A stretch of 57,275 nt of DNA from a virus, in the IMG/VR virus record IMGVR_UViG_3300029199_000004, positions 1 through 57,275 of that record. One strand, written 5' to 3'. Position 1 is the stretch's first letter. Each line of letters begins with the position of its first letter. The notes beneath the pieces were generated by a model. The model did not search any database, was not told where the DNA came from, and saw nothing but the letters and a program-made list of their open reading frames with translations. This document shows positions 9,148 to 17,097 of the stretch, one piece after another. Made by a program: the position numbers and the translations under genes.

Positions 9148-10755
9148 ATGGCCCAGCTAATGACAAAGCCCATGATGCACCGCGCGATTCAGGCCGGGGC
9201 CACGAACCACTGGCGCTACGACCAGGGTGCCCTCGCGAATGCAGTCGGTGAAGGGGTGGAGCTGGCGGCATCCGGTTCGCTCGGTCAGCAGCCTGGGTTC
9301 CCAACGCCATGGGAGCCTGACGGCGGCTACCTGGACGTGAACGCCTACCTCTACACCCCTGCCGACACTCGCTTAGACGATCAGTTCTCAGTATTCGGGC
9401 AGTTCACGGTCTACCCCCAGTCAGCTCAGGCCGGCACCCCGCGACGCACGCTCCTATCAGTTCTGTATACCGACGGTGTTTCCGAAGGTGGCGATCTGCG
9501 CGAGATCAGCGTCAGCGTACAACGATCGAGCACGTCGGGAATGCAGGCGGTGATAACTCACTACTTTCCCGATATCGGTCCCGTGAACATCACACATGAC
9601 CTCGGTCCGGCGGACATGGTGCTGACGGTGTACGCCTGCATCCAAAGCACCCCAACCGGTGCGAGGGTCATCCTCCTGACCCCAGGGCGCACTCCGATCA
9701 TGGAGGACATAGACCAGGTTGGCGCCCCGTTGCTACCTGGGTTTTGCGGTGCCCCGGTTACCACGACCATCGGGTATGCCTACCCATTCGGCAGCTGGTC
9801 CCGCGAGCGCAATTTCGTTGTCGTGTTCTCCAATCTATGCACCTTCTCGCGGCAGGTGACGCTCGCCGAGCTGTTCGGTTGGTCCCGCCTGATGGAACTC
9901 GGGCAGTCATCGGATGGGATTCTGCTTCCGGAAAACAACGCGCGTTCTGCAATTTCCGCAGGCTACGGGCTGGCGGCTGAAGACACCCTGCTGACGCTAG
10001 GGGACGACGCTGCGAAATTCTCGGTACCCGGACCCTTCGAAGAAGGACGGGTGACGCTGGTCGCCCCCACCGACTCCAGCGATTTTGAGGTCTGCGCCTT
10101 GGTGGCCAACGACTTCAATCAGCTTGAGCTTCGGCGCGGCGAGGAGGGTACGGTCGCTAAGCAGTGGCCGGCCGGCACCCTGGTGCGCGGGTTCTTGACC
10201 AATGACCAGCTTCGGCCCAACCCACTGGTTCTACCTCGTTACAGCTCCGCTCGGAAGTACACGGGCTATGGCGTGCCATGGGTCGCGGTCACTGATGCGC
10301 CGGACTTCGCCGGCCAGATCGCCACATTGGTCACGAGCATCGATGGCCTCGCCCAGTCGCTAAACATCACGAACGGGGAGGTGGTTCTACTCAAGAACAA
10401 GAACGCAAATTTGACCTCACGGATCGTCGAGCTGGAAGCGCGGCCGAGCAGAGAGGATTACGACGCGCTTGCGGCAGAGATCGCCGCGCTGAAGCTGCGA
10501 GTCAAGGCGCTGGAAGGTGGCGATGTCTCAGACGAGTTTCTGCTGGTCGATGCCCAAGGCAATGTCCTGACTGACGCTAACGGTACAGCACTGTCCGCGC
10601 CTGGTTCGCTGAGTCCCATCACCTTGGTGGATGCCGCAGGTGACGTGCTGGTGGATGCCAATGGCGTGCCGCTGGAAGGGCAAGACATGCGTTTGGTCGA
10701 CAGTGGTGGAACAGACCTGGTCGACACCGATGGTGCACAGCTCATCGCCGCCTGA
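9148..10755 (+). CDS. tail fibre-like protein with C-terminal coiled coil and LVD repeats
   Basis: This 535-residue protein has a beta-rich N-terminal part (about residues 40-270) that could be a lectin-like sandwich, a coiled coil at about 395-455 (VLLKNKNANLTSRIVELEAR), and three imperfect C-terminal repeats at about 465-535: LLVDAQGNVLTDANGTAL, LVDAAGDVLVDANGVPL and LVDSGGTDLVDTDGAQL. Coiled coil followed by short Asp/Gly repeats is typical of trimeric fibres. It has its own gap upstream (9041-9147) and a GGAG ribosome site. A receptor-binding role is inference. Confidence 0.65.
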   Translation: MAQLMTKPMMHRAIQAGATNHWRYDQGALANAVGEGVELAASGSLGQQPGFPTPWEPDGGYLDVNAYLYTPADTRLDDQFSVFGQFTVYPQSAQAGTPRRTLLSVLYTDGVSEGGDLREISVSVQRSSTSGMQAVITHYFPDIGPVNITHDLGPADMVLTVYACIQSTPTGARVILLTPGRTPIMEDIDQVGAPLLPGFCGAPVTTTIGYAYPFGSWSRERNFVVVFSNLCTFSRQVTLAELFGWSRLMELGQSSDGILLPENNARSAISAGYGLAAEDTLLTLGDDAAKFSVPGPFEEGRVTLVAPTDSSDFEVCALVANDFNQLELRRGEEGTVAKQWPAGTLVRGFLTNDQLRPNPLVLPRYSSARKYTGYGVPWVAVTDAPDFAGQIATLVTSIDGLAQSLNITNGEVVLLKNKNANLTSRIVELEARPSREDYDALAAEIAALKLRVKALEGGDVSDEFLLVDAQGNVLTDANGTALSAPGSLSPITLVDAAGDVLVDANGVPLEGQDMRLVDSGGTDLVDTDGAQLIAA

Positions 10756-10831
10756 GCGATGACCCCTAAATCGAAGTAGCAACGCCCAGTTCGGCCCCCG
10801 GACTGCCAACCCCGTAGAAAGGAGAAACACG

Positions 10832-11950
10832 ATGCCTGTTCAACACACCGCCTCTGGCCCGGGGGCTCCGACATCCGCGCCGCCGAGCATTGGTGCTCAC
10901 TACACCGATACCAGTACGGGCGATCAATACCTGGCAAAAGGTACCGCCTCGGTGGCTGATTGGGTCAAGCAAGGTGCTGGTCCAGAGGTGCGTTTCTACC
11001 GGACCGACTGGACCGACATCTCGTTCAACGGGCCGCCGCGCGGCTTCCTGGCAGCTGCCGAGTCGATCGATGCCGTTATCGGTGTCGGCTACGGCCTGAT
11101 CAAGACCACAAGCGGCTTCGACCGGAAGGAGATCATTGGCACCGGAACGCAGTTCACGGCAGTGGCTTGGTCTGACAGTCTCGGCAAAGGCGTCGCGATG
11201 GCGTCCGTCTATGACGATGGTTCGGCGAGCAATCTCGCTGTGCCCTACACCTCTAGCAGCGATGGTGAGACCTGGACCGCCGGGACCATGACCACGTTCT
11301 ACGTATCGGACGGCGCTCTGGTCTGGGCGGAAGGCATCGGGAAGTTTGTGGCCGGCATTCAAACCAATGGCAATGCCGACTATGGCTATGCCTACAGCTC
11401 TGACGGTGTGAACTGGGATACCGTTGCTGGAGGTACCGGTTCCGGCATCTTCCGGATGCGCTGGATCGAGCAGCTGGGCCTGCTGGTGGCCATGCGATAC
11501 GCGAGCGGCGCTCTCGAAGTAATCACCAGCCCTGATGCCCAAGTCTGGACGGTAGCTGCGTCGATCACTGCCGCCAGCACCACTCTTGCGGATATCGCAT
11601 GGTCTCCCGCGCTAGGTCGCGCTCTCATCTCCACACACGCAGGCGAGGCGTATTACTGCGACACCGAAACTCTCGGCACCTGGACGAAGCTCACAATCCC
11701 GAGCGGAGGGTCCGGTGGAAACATGCTTTGGATCGACGAGCTCTCCGCTTTCGTTGGCGTGGGGAATGCCGGAGACGGTAAACGCCAGGGTCTCGTGAGT
11801 CGTGACGGCAAGTCGGTGGAGGAGCGAGTAGGGGGCGGCAGCACAGCCGCTTACACCTCACTGGTCTGGTCCGCCGCGCACAAGACTCTGTTTGCAGGTG
11901 CATCCAGCTACTTGGGTACTGGCGTGCCGCTGGTGGTTGCCGTCCCTTGA
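10832..11950 (+). CDS. tail tip protein with six propeller-like repeats and Asp-boxes
   Basis: This 372-residue protein starts behind the strong site AAAGGAGAAACACG. From residue 110 on, a unit of about 45-50 residues repeats: VAWSDSLGKGVAM, LVWAEGIGKFVAGI, RWIEQLGLLVAM, IAWSPALGRALIS, LWIDELSAFVGVG and LVWSAAHKTLFAG. Between units lie Asp-box motifs (SSDGETW, SSDGVNW, SPDAQVW) as in BNR/sialidase propellers. Six units fit a six-bladed beta-propeller. No sialidase arginine triad is evident, so a carbohydrate- or receptor-binding role is more likely than catalysis. A weak terminator follows. Confidence 0.7.
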   Translation: MPVQHTASGPGAPTSAPPSIGAHYTDTSTGDQYLAKGTASVADWVKQGAGPEVRFYRTDWTDISFNGPPRGFLAAAESIDAVIGVGYGLIKTTSGFDRKEIIGTGTQFTAVAWSDSLGKGVAMASVYDDGSASNLAVPYTSSSDGETWTAGTMTTFYVSDGALVWAEGIGKFVAGIQTNGNADYGYAYSSDGVNWDTVAGGTGSGIFRMRWIEQLGLLVAMRYASGALEVITSPDAQVWTVAASITAASTTLADIAWSPALGRALISTHAGEAYYCDTETLGTWTKLTIPSGGSGGNMLWIDELSAFVGVGNAGDGKRQGLVSRDGKSVEERVGGGSTAAYTSLVWSAAHKTLFAGASSYLGTGVPLVVAVP

Positions 11951-11959
11951 TTCGCACCT

Positions 11960-11983
11960 AAAGCCCCCAGCATCGGGGGCTTT
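11960..11983. terminator. hairpin after the propeller gene
   Basis: A perfect 9-bp stem (AAAGCCCCC / GGGGGCTTT) encloses a 6-base loop ten bases after the stop of the preceding gene. The T tract is only three bases long, so it may terminate weakly or protect the mRNA end. Confidence 0.6.
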
Positions 11984-12031
11984 CTGCCAGAACAATGATC
12001 GGCGTTTGCCGACTCCCTTTGAGAAGCGGAC

Positions 12032-13630
12032 ATGGAACTGAACCGACACGGCCTCAATGAGGTAGGTCTGAACGAAGCAACCGCCGATGGCGGTGGCCGT
12101 GTCGTCGCAGAGTTCGACTCATCCTTTTCGCTGCGTGAGCTGATCGCTGCGCAGCACGATGCACCCTTCGAGATTGGGCCGAAGGTTCGCCAGCAGCATG
12201 AGTCCCGTTGGGGGTTGCGCGTCTTGGTTGCGCATGCTGCACCTTTCGGCAGCCGCATCGCTCCGGTTTATCACGCGGCCGAGTTCACGCTGGTCGCTCG
12301 CCTGCAGGCGCAACACGAGGCCGAGCTAGACCTGCAGCTACGGCAGCCGGTGTCGGCCCAACACGAGGCGATGTGGGCTACCCGTGTCGTCACCCAGCAC
12401 GAGACGAGCTGGCGGGCGGCCCACGCTGTATCCGCTCAGCACGTCGCGCCGTGGTCGTCTTCCGTCCCGGTTGCCGTCGAGCACGACGCGACGTTTGACC
12501 TGCTTGCCTATGTGCCGGTGGCGACTCAGCACCGCGCGTCCTTCGACGCAGAGGCATCCTCAGTCATCAATATCTCCGGCAATCCGCACGTCGAGATGGG
12601 CGGGCGGCAGATCGCAATTTCCGGCGCCGACCTGGCGTTCGACGAGGGCGGTTTCGCCTGGACATCGAGCATCGAGCTGGCGCAGGTCGGCGATTACCAA
12701 GCCTTCCGGCGCAACGATCCGTTCACGGTGGTGCTGTTCGGCGACCGGTATGAGTTCATCGTCGACTCGAAGTCGCTGAGCCGGGACCGGCCGGCCGGCG
12801 TGAGCATGGTCATCTCTGGCGTCTCGCCGGTTGCAATGCTCGACAGTGGCCCTGACCGGGCTGCCGAGATCACCAAGACCTGGACTGCGCCGGTTAATGC
12901 TAGCGACGTGGTGCGCGAGTTGGCCGGCGATATCCCGGTGGACTGGCAGATCATCGACTGGCTCATCCCGGCTCACCGGCTGGGCGTCAGCAACGCATCG
13001 CCGATCGGTGTGATTCAGCAGGTAGCTCAAGCTGCCGGCGGCGTGGCCGAGGCGAAGCAGGACGGCTCGCTGCTGATCCGGCCGGCGTTCCCGGTGTCGG
13101 TGCCCAATTGGGGCAAGGAGCCCTCCGATCACGTCTTCACCGATGCCGCGGACAACCTGTCGGTTCGGGAAGGCGTCGTCGCGGCTGCCGTGTTCGATCG
13201 CTTTTACCTCACCGATGCCGCGGCCACGGCAAGCAGTGATCGCGTCGAGTGGGCGCCGGAGGAGGGCGATGCTCACCGCGGCAGGCTGCTGGTCTACCCG
13301 GGCAACTGGCGCACCAATCTGGCCGTCACCTCGACCCGTAGCGGTGTGGTGCTCGGCCCGGTCGGCATCGTCACCCGCGAGGAGGAGGAGACCATCGAGA
13401 TTCGCCAGGGGACCGGCAATACGCAGTACCCGATCGACGCCATCCTCGAAACCGAGTGGCTGGATCGCAATCTGGGCGGCGTGTCCGCGGCCCCGTATAC
13501 CAACGAGATCAGTGCGGCCGGCGCGGGTGGCTACAGCCTGCTGCGCATCCGCTACCGGACGAAAGCGATCGTCTACAACGCCGAATATGCCGCCGAAGGC
13601 ATGGCTCAATTCCTGGTTGAGGAGCTGTAA
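12032..13630 (+). CDS. tail hub or tip protein with ten His-centred N-terminal repeats
   Basis: This 532-residue protein has an unusual N-terminal 180 residues built of about ten repeats of 12-17 residues around a conserved His and aromatic residue: AQHDAPFEI, QQHESRWGL, VAHAAPFGS, VYHAAEFTL, AQHEAELDL, AQHEAMWAT, TQHETSWRA, AQHVAPWSS, VEHDATFDL and TQHRASFDA. Residues 185-530 form a separate domain, beta-rich at first, ending with NTQYPIDAILETEWL. That end resembles the C-terminal half of the next gene product, suggesting duplication. It stands where tail hub proteins are found. The function is inferred from position. Confidence 0.65.
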   Translation: MELNRHGLNEVGLNEATADGGGRVVAEFDSSFSLRELIAAQHDAPFEIGPKVRQQHESRWGLRVLVAHAAPFGSRIAPVYHAAEFTLVARLQAQHEAELDLQLRQPVSAQHEAMWATRVVTQHETSWRAAHAVSAQHVAPWSSSVPVAVEHDATFDLLAYVPVATQHRASFDAEASSVINISGNPHVEMGGRQIAISGADLAFDEGGFAWTSSIELAQVGDYQAFRRNDPFTVVLFGDRYEFIVDSKSLSRDRPAGVSMVISGVSPVAMLDSGPDRAAEITKTWTAPVNASDVVRELAGDIPVDWQIIDWLIPAHRLGVSNASPIGVIQQVAQAAGGVAEAKQDGSLLIRPAFPVSVPNWGKEPSDHVFTDAADNLSVREGVVAAAVFDRFYLTDAAATASSDRVEWAPEEGDAHRGRLLVYPGNWRTNLAVTSTRSGVVLGPVGIVTREEEETIEIRQGTGNTQYPIDAILETEWLDRNLGGVSAAPYTNEISAAGAGGYSLLRIRYRTKAIVYNAEYAAEGMAQFLVEEL

Positions 13631-14127
13631 TGGCAGTCACCGCTTCCATCGTTGTCGCGTTCGGCCAGGCCGCGCAGGACGACGCAATTCTGATGGCTGA
13701 AATCGACACGCGCCCGACTGTCGAAGGTGGCCTGAATAACGGTCGCACGCAGTTCATGCCGGGCGACTCCGTGGCGTACCTGATCTACAAGCACAAGGTC
13801 CTGAATACCGAGCACCGCCCCAGCGCTGGAACCGTGTCGCGCGTCGGCAGTGGTCAACGGCAGGTGGAGGAGATGGTCACCTTCCTCGATGTGGTCGACG
13901 GCAACGTCCAGTACCCCATCCATACCCTCGACAGCTTCGAGTGGCTGGGTAACCAGCTCGGGCCGATCTCTGCCGGCGGCGGGCAGGCGATCCGGGCGGC
14001 AAGCCAAGGCGTCGGGGTGGCCATCGTCCGGTACACCACCAAGTTCGATATCTGGCGGCTGAACTCGCCGGCTGAAATCAACGGGCGGGACTCCTTCAGC
14101 ATCGCCGTCCTGATCACCGGAGACTGA
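13630..14127 (+). CDS. small tail protein, partial paralogue of its upstream neighbour
   Basis: The 165-residue product starts at an ATG overlapping the previous TAA by one base. Residues 65-150 (NVQYPIHTLDSFEWLGNQLG, ISAGGG, VAIVRYTTKFDIWRL) align with the end of the upstream protein (NTQYPIDAILETEWLDRNLG, VSA, LRIRYRTKAIVYNA). The shared block probably forms the same fold, perhaps an interlocking ring element of the tail tip. No enzymatic motif is seen. Confidence 0.6.
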   Translation: MAVTASIVVAFGQAAQDDAILMAEIDTRPTVEGGLNNGRTQFMPGDSVAYLIYKHKVLNTEHRPSAGTVSRVGSGQRQVEEMVTFLDVVDGNVQYPIHTLDSFEWLGNQLGPISAGGGQAIRAASQGVGVAIVRYTTKFDIWRLNSPAEINGRDSFSIAVLITGD

Positions 14128-14128
14128 C

Positions 14129-14431
14129 ATGCCTGAAGCCTATGTGCAGCGTGGGGAGGGTCTGAGCCAGGGCGCGGACATCGTCGATCCGCTCATGTCG
14201 ACGCCGCTGGTGCTGCTTGAGCGCGGGCGCGCGGAGATCGACAAGGCCAGCGGGCTGCAGAAGGTCCAGCTCACCTGTCGATACCGCGGCGGCGTGAGGA
14301 CCGGGCAGCTCGCCGAGGTACACGACAGCCTGCAGGGCGAGACTTATTACGGCAAGCTGGTCGGTGTGGCCTACAAGGTCCGCGGCGTGAGCGTGCTGCT
14401 GGAAATCACCATGCTGAGGAAGCCCGCATGA
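14129..14431 (+). CDS. small tail protein, unknown
   Basis: A 100-residue basic protein starting one base after the previous stop and overlapping the next gene by four bases (ATGA). It contains QKVQLTCRYRGGVRTGQLAEV and GKLVGVAYKVRGVSVLLEI, an alternating pattern typical of a small beta-barrel. It is inferred to belong to the tail tip complex from its tight coupling to the genes on both sides. Confidence 0.55.
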   Translation: MPEAYVQRGEGLSQGADIVDPLMSTPLVLLERGRAEIDKASGLQKVQLTCRYRGGVRTGQLAEVHDSLQGETYYGKLVGVAYKVRGVSVLLEITMLRKPA

Positions 14432-14667
14432 TCAACCAAGCCCTCGCAGCGCTCCGTGATCTGCTGGCGCCATCGACAGCCAACATCACCGGATTGGTCA
14501 CAGCAGCGTCGGCCGGGCAGTATTCGGTCGCGACGAAGAAGGGGACCCGCTCGTACCCAGCGGCGCCAGGTCTGACACCCTTGGTTGGCCAGCGGGTGAT
14601 CCTCCAGACCGGCATGATCAGTCAGGTTGTGAGCGCGGCCGAGCAGGCGCCGACGTTCTACGTCTGA
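14428..14667 (+). CDS. small tail protein, unknown
   Basis: A 79-residue product overlapping the preceding gene by four bases and closing the tail operon. The N-terminus is a short helix (INQALAALRDLLAP) and the rest looks like small beta strands (LVGQRVILQTGMISQVV). It is not recognised. An operator-like palindrome begins right at its stop codon. Confidence 0.5.
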   Translation: MINQALAALRDLLAPSTANITGLVTAASAGQYSVATKKGTRSYPAAPGLTPLVGQRVILQTGMISQVVSAAEQAPTFYV

Positions 14668-14684
14668 TCCAACTGTCAGTTGAC
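14668..14684. promoter_or_regulatory. operator-like palindrome before the holin genes
   Basis: TCCAAC-TGTCA-GTTGAC matches the genome-wide palindrome TTCAAC-N5-GTTGAA with two mismatches. TTGACA inside it could serve as a -35 element. It lies between the tail operon and the membrane proteins at 14764. A small hairpin (ACCGGA / TCCGGT) follows at 14703-14722. Confidence 0.45.
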
Positions 14685-14763
14685 AATTCAATAATCGGGT
14701 GAACCGGATTGTTCAGTCCGGTAACCTTCGGGCAACTGAAGCGTGAGCTGCCGAGACTGCCCT

Positions 14764-15129
14764 ATGGAGCGAACCACCCAAGCCACCAATGCCCTGGTGG
14801 CAACCTCGATCACCTTGTGGGGGATCGCCACCGGTCTGAGTTACGAAGTCCTTCTCGCGGGCTTTGCCGGCGGCCTGGTCTCTCTCTCGTTCCTCCCTCC
14901 CATGGGCATCTGGCGTCGAATCTGGACGCCGGTCACCGCCACTCTCACCGCGGGCTACACCGCCCCGATCGCAGCTCACTACCTTGCCTCGATGCTGTCC
15001 GGGATCGACATGCTTGCCTCGCTCGTCTTCTCGGCGTTTTGCCTGGGCCTGGCCGCGCAATTCCTGATCCCGATCGCGATCAAACGAGCACAGAAGAAGG
15101 CTGAAACCATCGGGGAGCCCCAGCCATGA
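14764..15129 (+). CDS. membrane protein, putative holin
   Basis: A 121-residue protein with three predicted transmembrane segments at about residues 10-45, 58-80 and 83-108, a short polar start and a basic tail (KRAQKKAETIGEPQP). This layout suits a class I holin, which forms lethal lesions in the cytoplasmic membrane at lysis. GTG 14743 would add seven residues, including two cysteines; the ATG is preferred because the extension is atypical, although neither start has a strong ribosome site. It overlaps the next membrane protein gene by four bases. The assignment rests on topology and context. Confidence 0.6.
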   Translation: MERTTQATNALVATSITLWGIATGLSYEVLLAGFAGGLVSLSFLPPMGIWRRIWTPVTATLTAGYTAPIAAHYLASMLSGIDMLASLVFSAFCLGLAAQFLIPIAIKRAQKKAETIGEPQP

Positions 15130-15413
15130 CATTGGATTCCGCCCTGATCCTATTCAACTCTGCCGCGGCCATCGTGGCGCTCTGGTCGTCGATCTGCGCG
15201 ACCAACCACATGAGTCGCAAGACCCCACTGGCGATCCGCCTGGCGTTCATTCTGATCGGTGTCGGGGCTGCTGCAGCGCTGCTGGCGCCCGGCTACCTGG
15301 GGCGCGCTCCGACGAACGCGGAGTTGTTGCTGGTGACAGGTGTGGCGCTGCTGGCCGTAGCCGACCGTCGTCGTCGGCACAGCCGCAGGTTGGGAAGGGA
15401 AGTCAGGAGCTGA
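15126..15413 (+). CDS. small membrane protein, second holin or antiholin candidate
   Basis: The 95-residue product has hydrophobic segments at about 5-25, 37-57 and 66-80 and a strongly basic end (ADRRRRHSRRLGREVRS). It is coupled to the previous gene by an ATGA overlap. Adjacent small membrane genes of this kind often form a holin/antiholin pair. The endolysin and spanins lie elsewhere in this genome, so the lysis role is inferred only from topology. Confidence 0.5.
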   Translation: MTLDSALILFNSAAAIVALWSSICATNHMSRKTPLAIRLAFILIGVGAAAALLAPGYLGRAPTNAELLLVTGVALLAVADRRRRHSRRLGREVRS

Positions 15414-15524
15414 TTTTCCGCTTCCTTAGATATTGAAGTCACTTGCGACTAATTGGCTACGCTGAGTATGCAGTGGGCTCTGTGGTCGCGCCGGCAAGTC
15501 GACGACATACGAGAGGGTGACATT

Positions 15525-15848
15525 ATGGAAAGCCAAGGTCTGATGAATGCGGCAAAGGCACTTCAGGAATCCGAGTTGGCGTGGGTGCCGCAGTTCTTGA
15601 GTGAGTTCAAGGGGGATGCAGAAGCGCTCAAGAAGTTTGACAGTGCCCCCGAGGAATACATCCGATCGCGAGGTTACGACCTCCCTGATGGATTCCACGT
15701 TCATTACATTGACGAGAACGGCGAATACCACCCACGAGAAGATAATCTGTCCCCGGGAGACTCCGGGTTTCGCTTGGAGGCCCGGGTTGATCATGGGAAC
15801 GTGGCCCTAGGCATTTGCATCTATTGCCCGGATAGCTGCAACAAGTAG
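15525..15848 (+). CDS. NHLP-leader-like small protein with a Cys-rich end
   Basis: The 107-residue protein starts at ATG 15525 behind GAGAGGGTGACATT; an upstream extension has no ribosome site. The central part (ALKKFDSAPEEYIRSRGYDL, PDGFHVHYIDENGE) resembles the leader domain shared by nitrile hydratase alpha subunits and NHLP-type peptide precursors, in which a short acidic helix is followed by GY-x-LP-x-G and a strand. The C-terminus is GICIYCPDSCNK, with three cysteines. No modifying enzyme or exporter is visible nearby, so a peptide-natural-product role is speculative. It stands alone between operons, like a moron gene. Confidence 0.6.
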   Translation: MESQGLMNAAKALQESELAWVPQFLSEFKGDAEALKKFDSAPEEYIRSRGYDLPDGFHVHYIDENGEYHPREDNLSPGDSGFRLEARVDHGNVALGICIYCPDSCNK

Positions 15849-15925
15849 GGAGTCGAGCGCCCCCCTGAGGCTTGATACCTAAATTCCATCACACGCCAAG
15901 ATGACATGTTGTATCCACCCCCGCC

Positions 15926-16270
15926 TCAGATCGGGCCTTTGCCCAAACCGGCAATAGACGGCAAGGTGGATACACTAGGGCCTTCCTCACTAGATTCAGT
16001 CGACCAACAGAATACCTCGCTCGGTTCGAGCGGCGGCCCGTAAGCCCACGGGCTCATGTCCAGGTACTCGGGGTATTCGTCCAACGGGCGGTGCCAGCCG
16101 GTGACCATCTCTTCTTCCGTGGCCTGCGGGATGCCGTATCGCCAGTCGCTCGCATGGCTGATGCAGCCCGGGCAGTTCTCCGGCTCGACCGGTAAGCTGT
16201 GACCAAGGTCGATGTACACATGCTCCTGCCAGGTTTCACCCTTGCACCATGGGCAGACCCCGACCTTCAC
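15926..16270 (-). CDS. zinc-ribbon protein, unknown
   Basis: This 114-residue protein starts at GTG 16270, preceded by GAGG nine bases upstream. It carries two CxxC pairs (VCPWCKGE near residue 6 and NCPGCISH near residue 35) expected to bind one zinc ion, then a long acidic and aromatic tail (YPEYLDMSPWAYGPPLEP). Zinc ribbons of this type are common in phage early operons, some with roles against host nucleases or polymerase. No specific function can be assigned. It overlaps the HicA-like gene by four bases. Confidence 0.6.
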   Translation of the reverse strand: MKVGVCPWCKGETWQEHVYIDLGHSLPVEPENCPGCISHASDWRYGIPQATEEEMVTGWHRPLDEYPEYLDMSPWAYGPPLEPSEVFCWSTESSEEGPSVSTLPSIAGLGKGPI

Positions 16271-16476
16271 AGCACACCTCGATCGGACTTCTTCAGATTC
16301 GAGATCGCGTTCTTGTGAGCACGACGGTCGCTCGGTGATCCGCCGAAGAACACCGGCCGGCGACCGGGCTTCGAGAATTTCAGGTGCCCGCCACCGGTCC
16401 ACTGATGAACGTAGCCCAGGGTCGCCGCGAACTCGACGACGCGGGTAACGCTGTCGTTGCGTCGAAGCCTAGACAT
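16267..16476 (-). CDS. HicA-like mRNA interferase
   Basis: This 69-residue protein starts at ATG 16476 with GGAGGT upstream. It has the HicA pattern: an N-terminal helix (VTRVVEFAATLGYVHQW), a glycine-rich turn with the presumed catalytic His (TGGGHLKFSKPG) and SPSDRRAHKNAISNLKK. HicA toxins are double-stranded-RNA-binding-fold RNases normally neutralised by HicB. No HicB-like gene lies beside it: the neighbours are a zinc ribbon and a small DNA-binding-like protein. It may be a solitary or repurposed HicA. Confidence 0.75.
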   Translation of the reverse strand: MSRLRRNDSVTRVVEFAATLGYVHQWTGGGHLKFSKPGRRPVFFGGSPSDRRAHKNAISNLKKSDRGVL

Positions 16477-16723
16477 GGGCCACCTCCGGCTCGGCGCCCT
16501 GGTACTCGGCCCACCACTGACGGAACTCGCTGAAGCGGTAGTAGTTCTTCCGACCACCCGTGGTGAGCGCCGGCTTGGGTATCGCGACCTTCGACGCCGA
16601 CATGTGTCCCTGCAGCTGGAGTCGAGTCATGCCCAGGGCGGTGGCGATCTCGCAGAAGGTGCGCAGCGGTTCGCGGACCGTGCCTAGGTTGGACCGACAG
16701 GTGTACATCGATTGCAGCTTCAT
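16469..16723 (-). CDS. small HTH or excisionase-like protein
   Basis: An 84-residue protein starting at ATG 16723 behind GGAGTGACGA; an ATG 15 bases downstream is an alternative. Residues 16-75 suggest a winged HTH (TFCEIATALGMTRLQLQGHM, then GRKNYYRFSEFRQWWAEY), as in excisionases and MerR/AlpA-like proteins. It overlaps the HicA gene by eight bases. It is transcribed from the promoter at 16763-16792, which contains an operator. It could be the excisionase, given the integrase 660 bases away, but no family is certain. Confidence 0.55.
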   Translation of the reverse strand: MKLQSMYTCRSNLGTVREPLRTFCEIATALGMTRLQLQGHMSASKVAIPKPALTTGGRKNYYRFSEFRQWWAEYQGAEPEVAHV

Positions 16724-16762
16724 TCGTCACTCCTATGACTTGGTGCTATCAACCTGATGGCT

Positions 16763-16792
16763 ATCCTAATCAACCAATAGTTGAATGGTCAA
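16763..16792 (-). promoter_or_regulatory. leftward promoter with operator in its spacer
   Basis: On the minus strand TTGACC (16787-16792) and TAGGAT (16763-16768) are 18 bases apart. The spacer is occupied by the palindrome ATCAAC-CAATA-GTTGAA (16769-16785 on the plus strand). The promoter faces the gene starting at 16723. A protein on the palindrome would block RNA polymerase. The stop codon of the gene at 16770-16982 also lies within it. Confidence 0.7.
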
Positions 16793-16982
16793 GCGCGCGG
16801 GTTGCTTCGGTGGCCCGGAGAATTGATCGGATTTTTCCCAGCTCACGGGCGGCCACTTCACGCGAACGCTCGCGCTTACCCCCACTGCAGTAGGGCCTAC
16901 CGTCCCAGGGCTCCCACGAAAGCCCGCATGCAGGGCATTCGAGATCACCGATCCGGTTCCGGGTTGGGGCAGGACAGGGCAT
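16770..16982 (-). CDS. small zinc-finger-like protein
   Basis: A 70-residue protein starting at ATG 16982 with GGAGGCGAAT upstream. It has a single CxxC (LECPACGLSW) and a further Cys (GRPYCSGG), followed by a basic helix (KRERSREVAARELGKI). Its last codons and stop form part of the operator at 16769-16785. Function unknown. Confidence 0.5.
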   Translation of the reverse strand: MPCPAPTRNRIGDLECPACGLSWEPWDGRPYCSGGKRERSREVAARELGKIRSILRATEATRALDHSTIG

Positions 16983-17020
16983 ATTCGCCTCCGTTTCGAT
17001 ATTCAACTGATGGCACGTTA

Positions 17021-17037
17021 TGCAACTTATAGTTGAA
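17021..17037. promoter_or_regulatory. operator-like palindrome
   Basis: TGCAAC-TTATA-GTTGAA differs from the consensus palindrome by one base. A half site, ATTCAAC, lies at 17001-17007. On the minus strand TATAAG overlaps it and could be a -10 element (with TTGCGT 17 bases upstream) for the gene starting at 16982. Confidence 0.6.
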
Positions 17038-17097
17038 TCGCTAAGCGCACGCAATGCCCAGGTCGTTCAGAATCGACGAATTCCGGTGGATTCCTGA

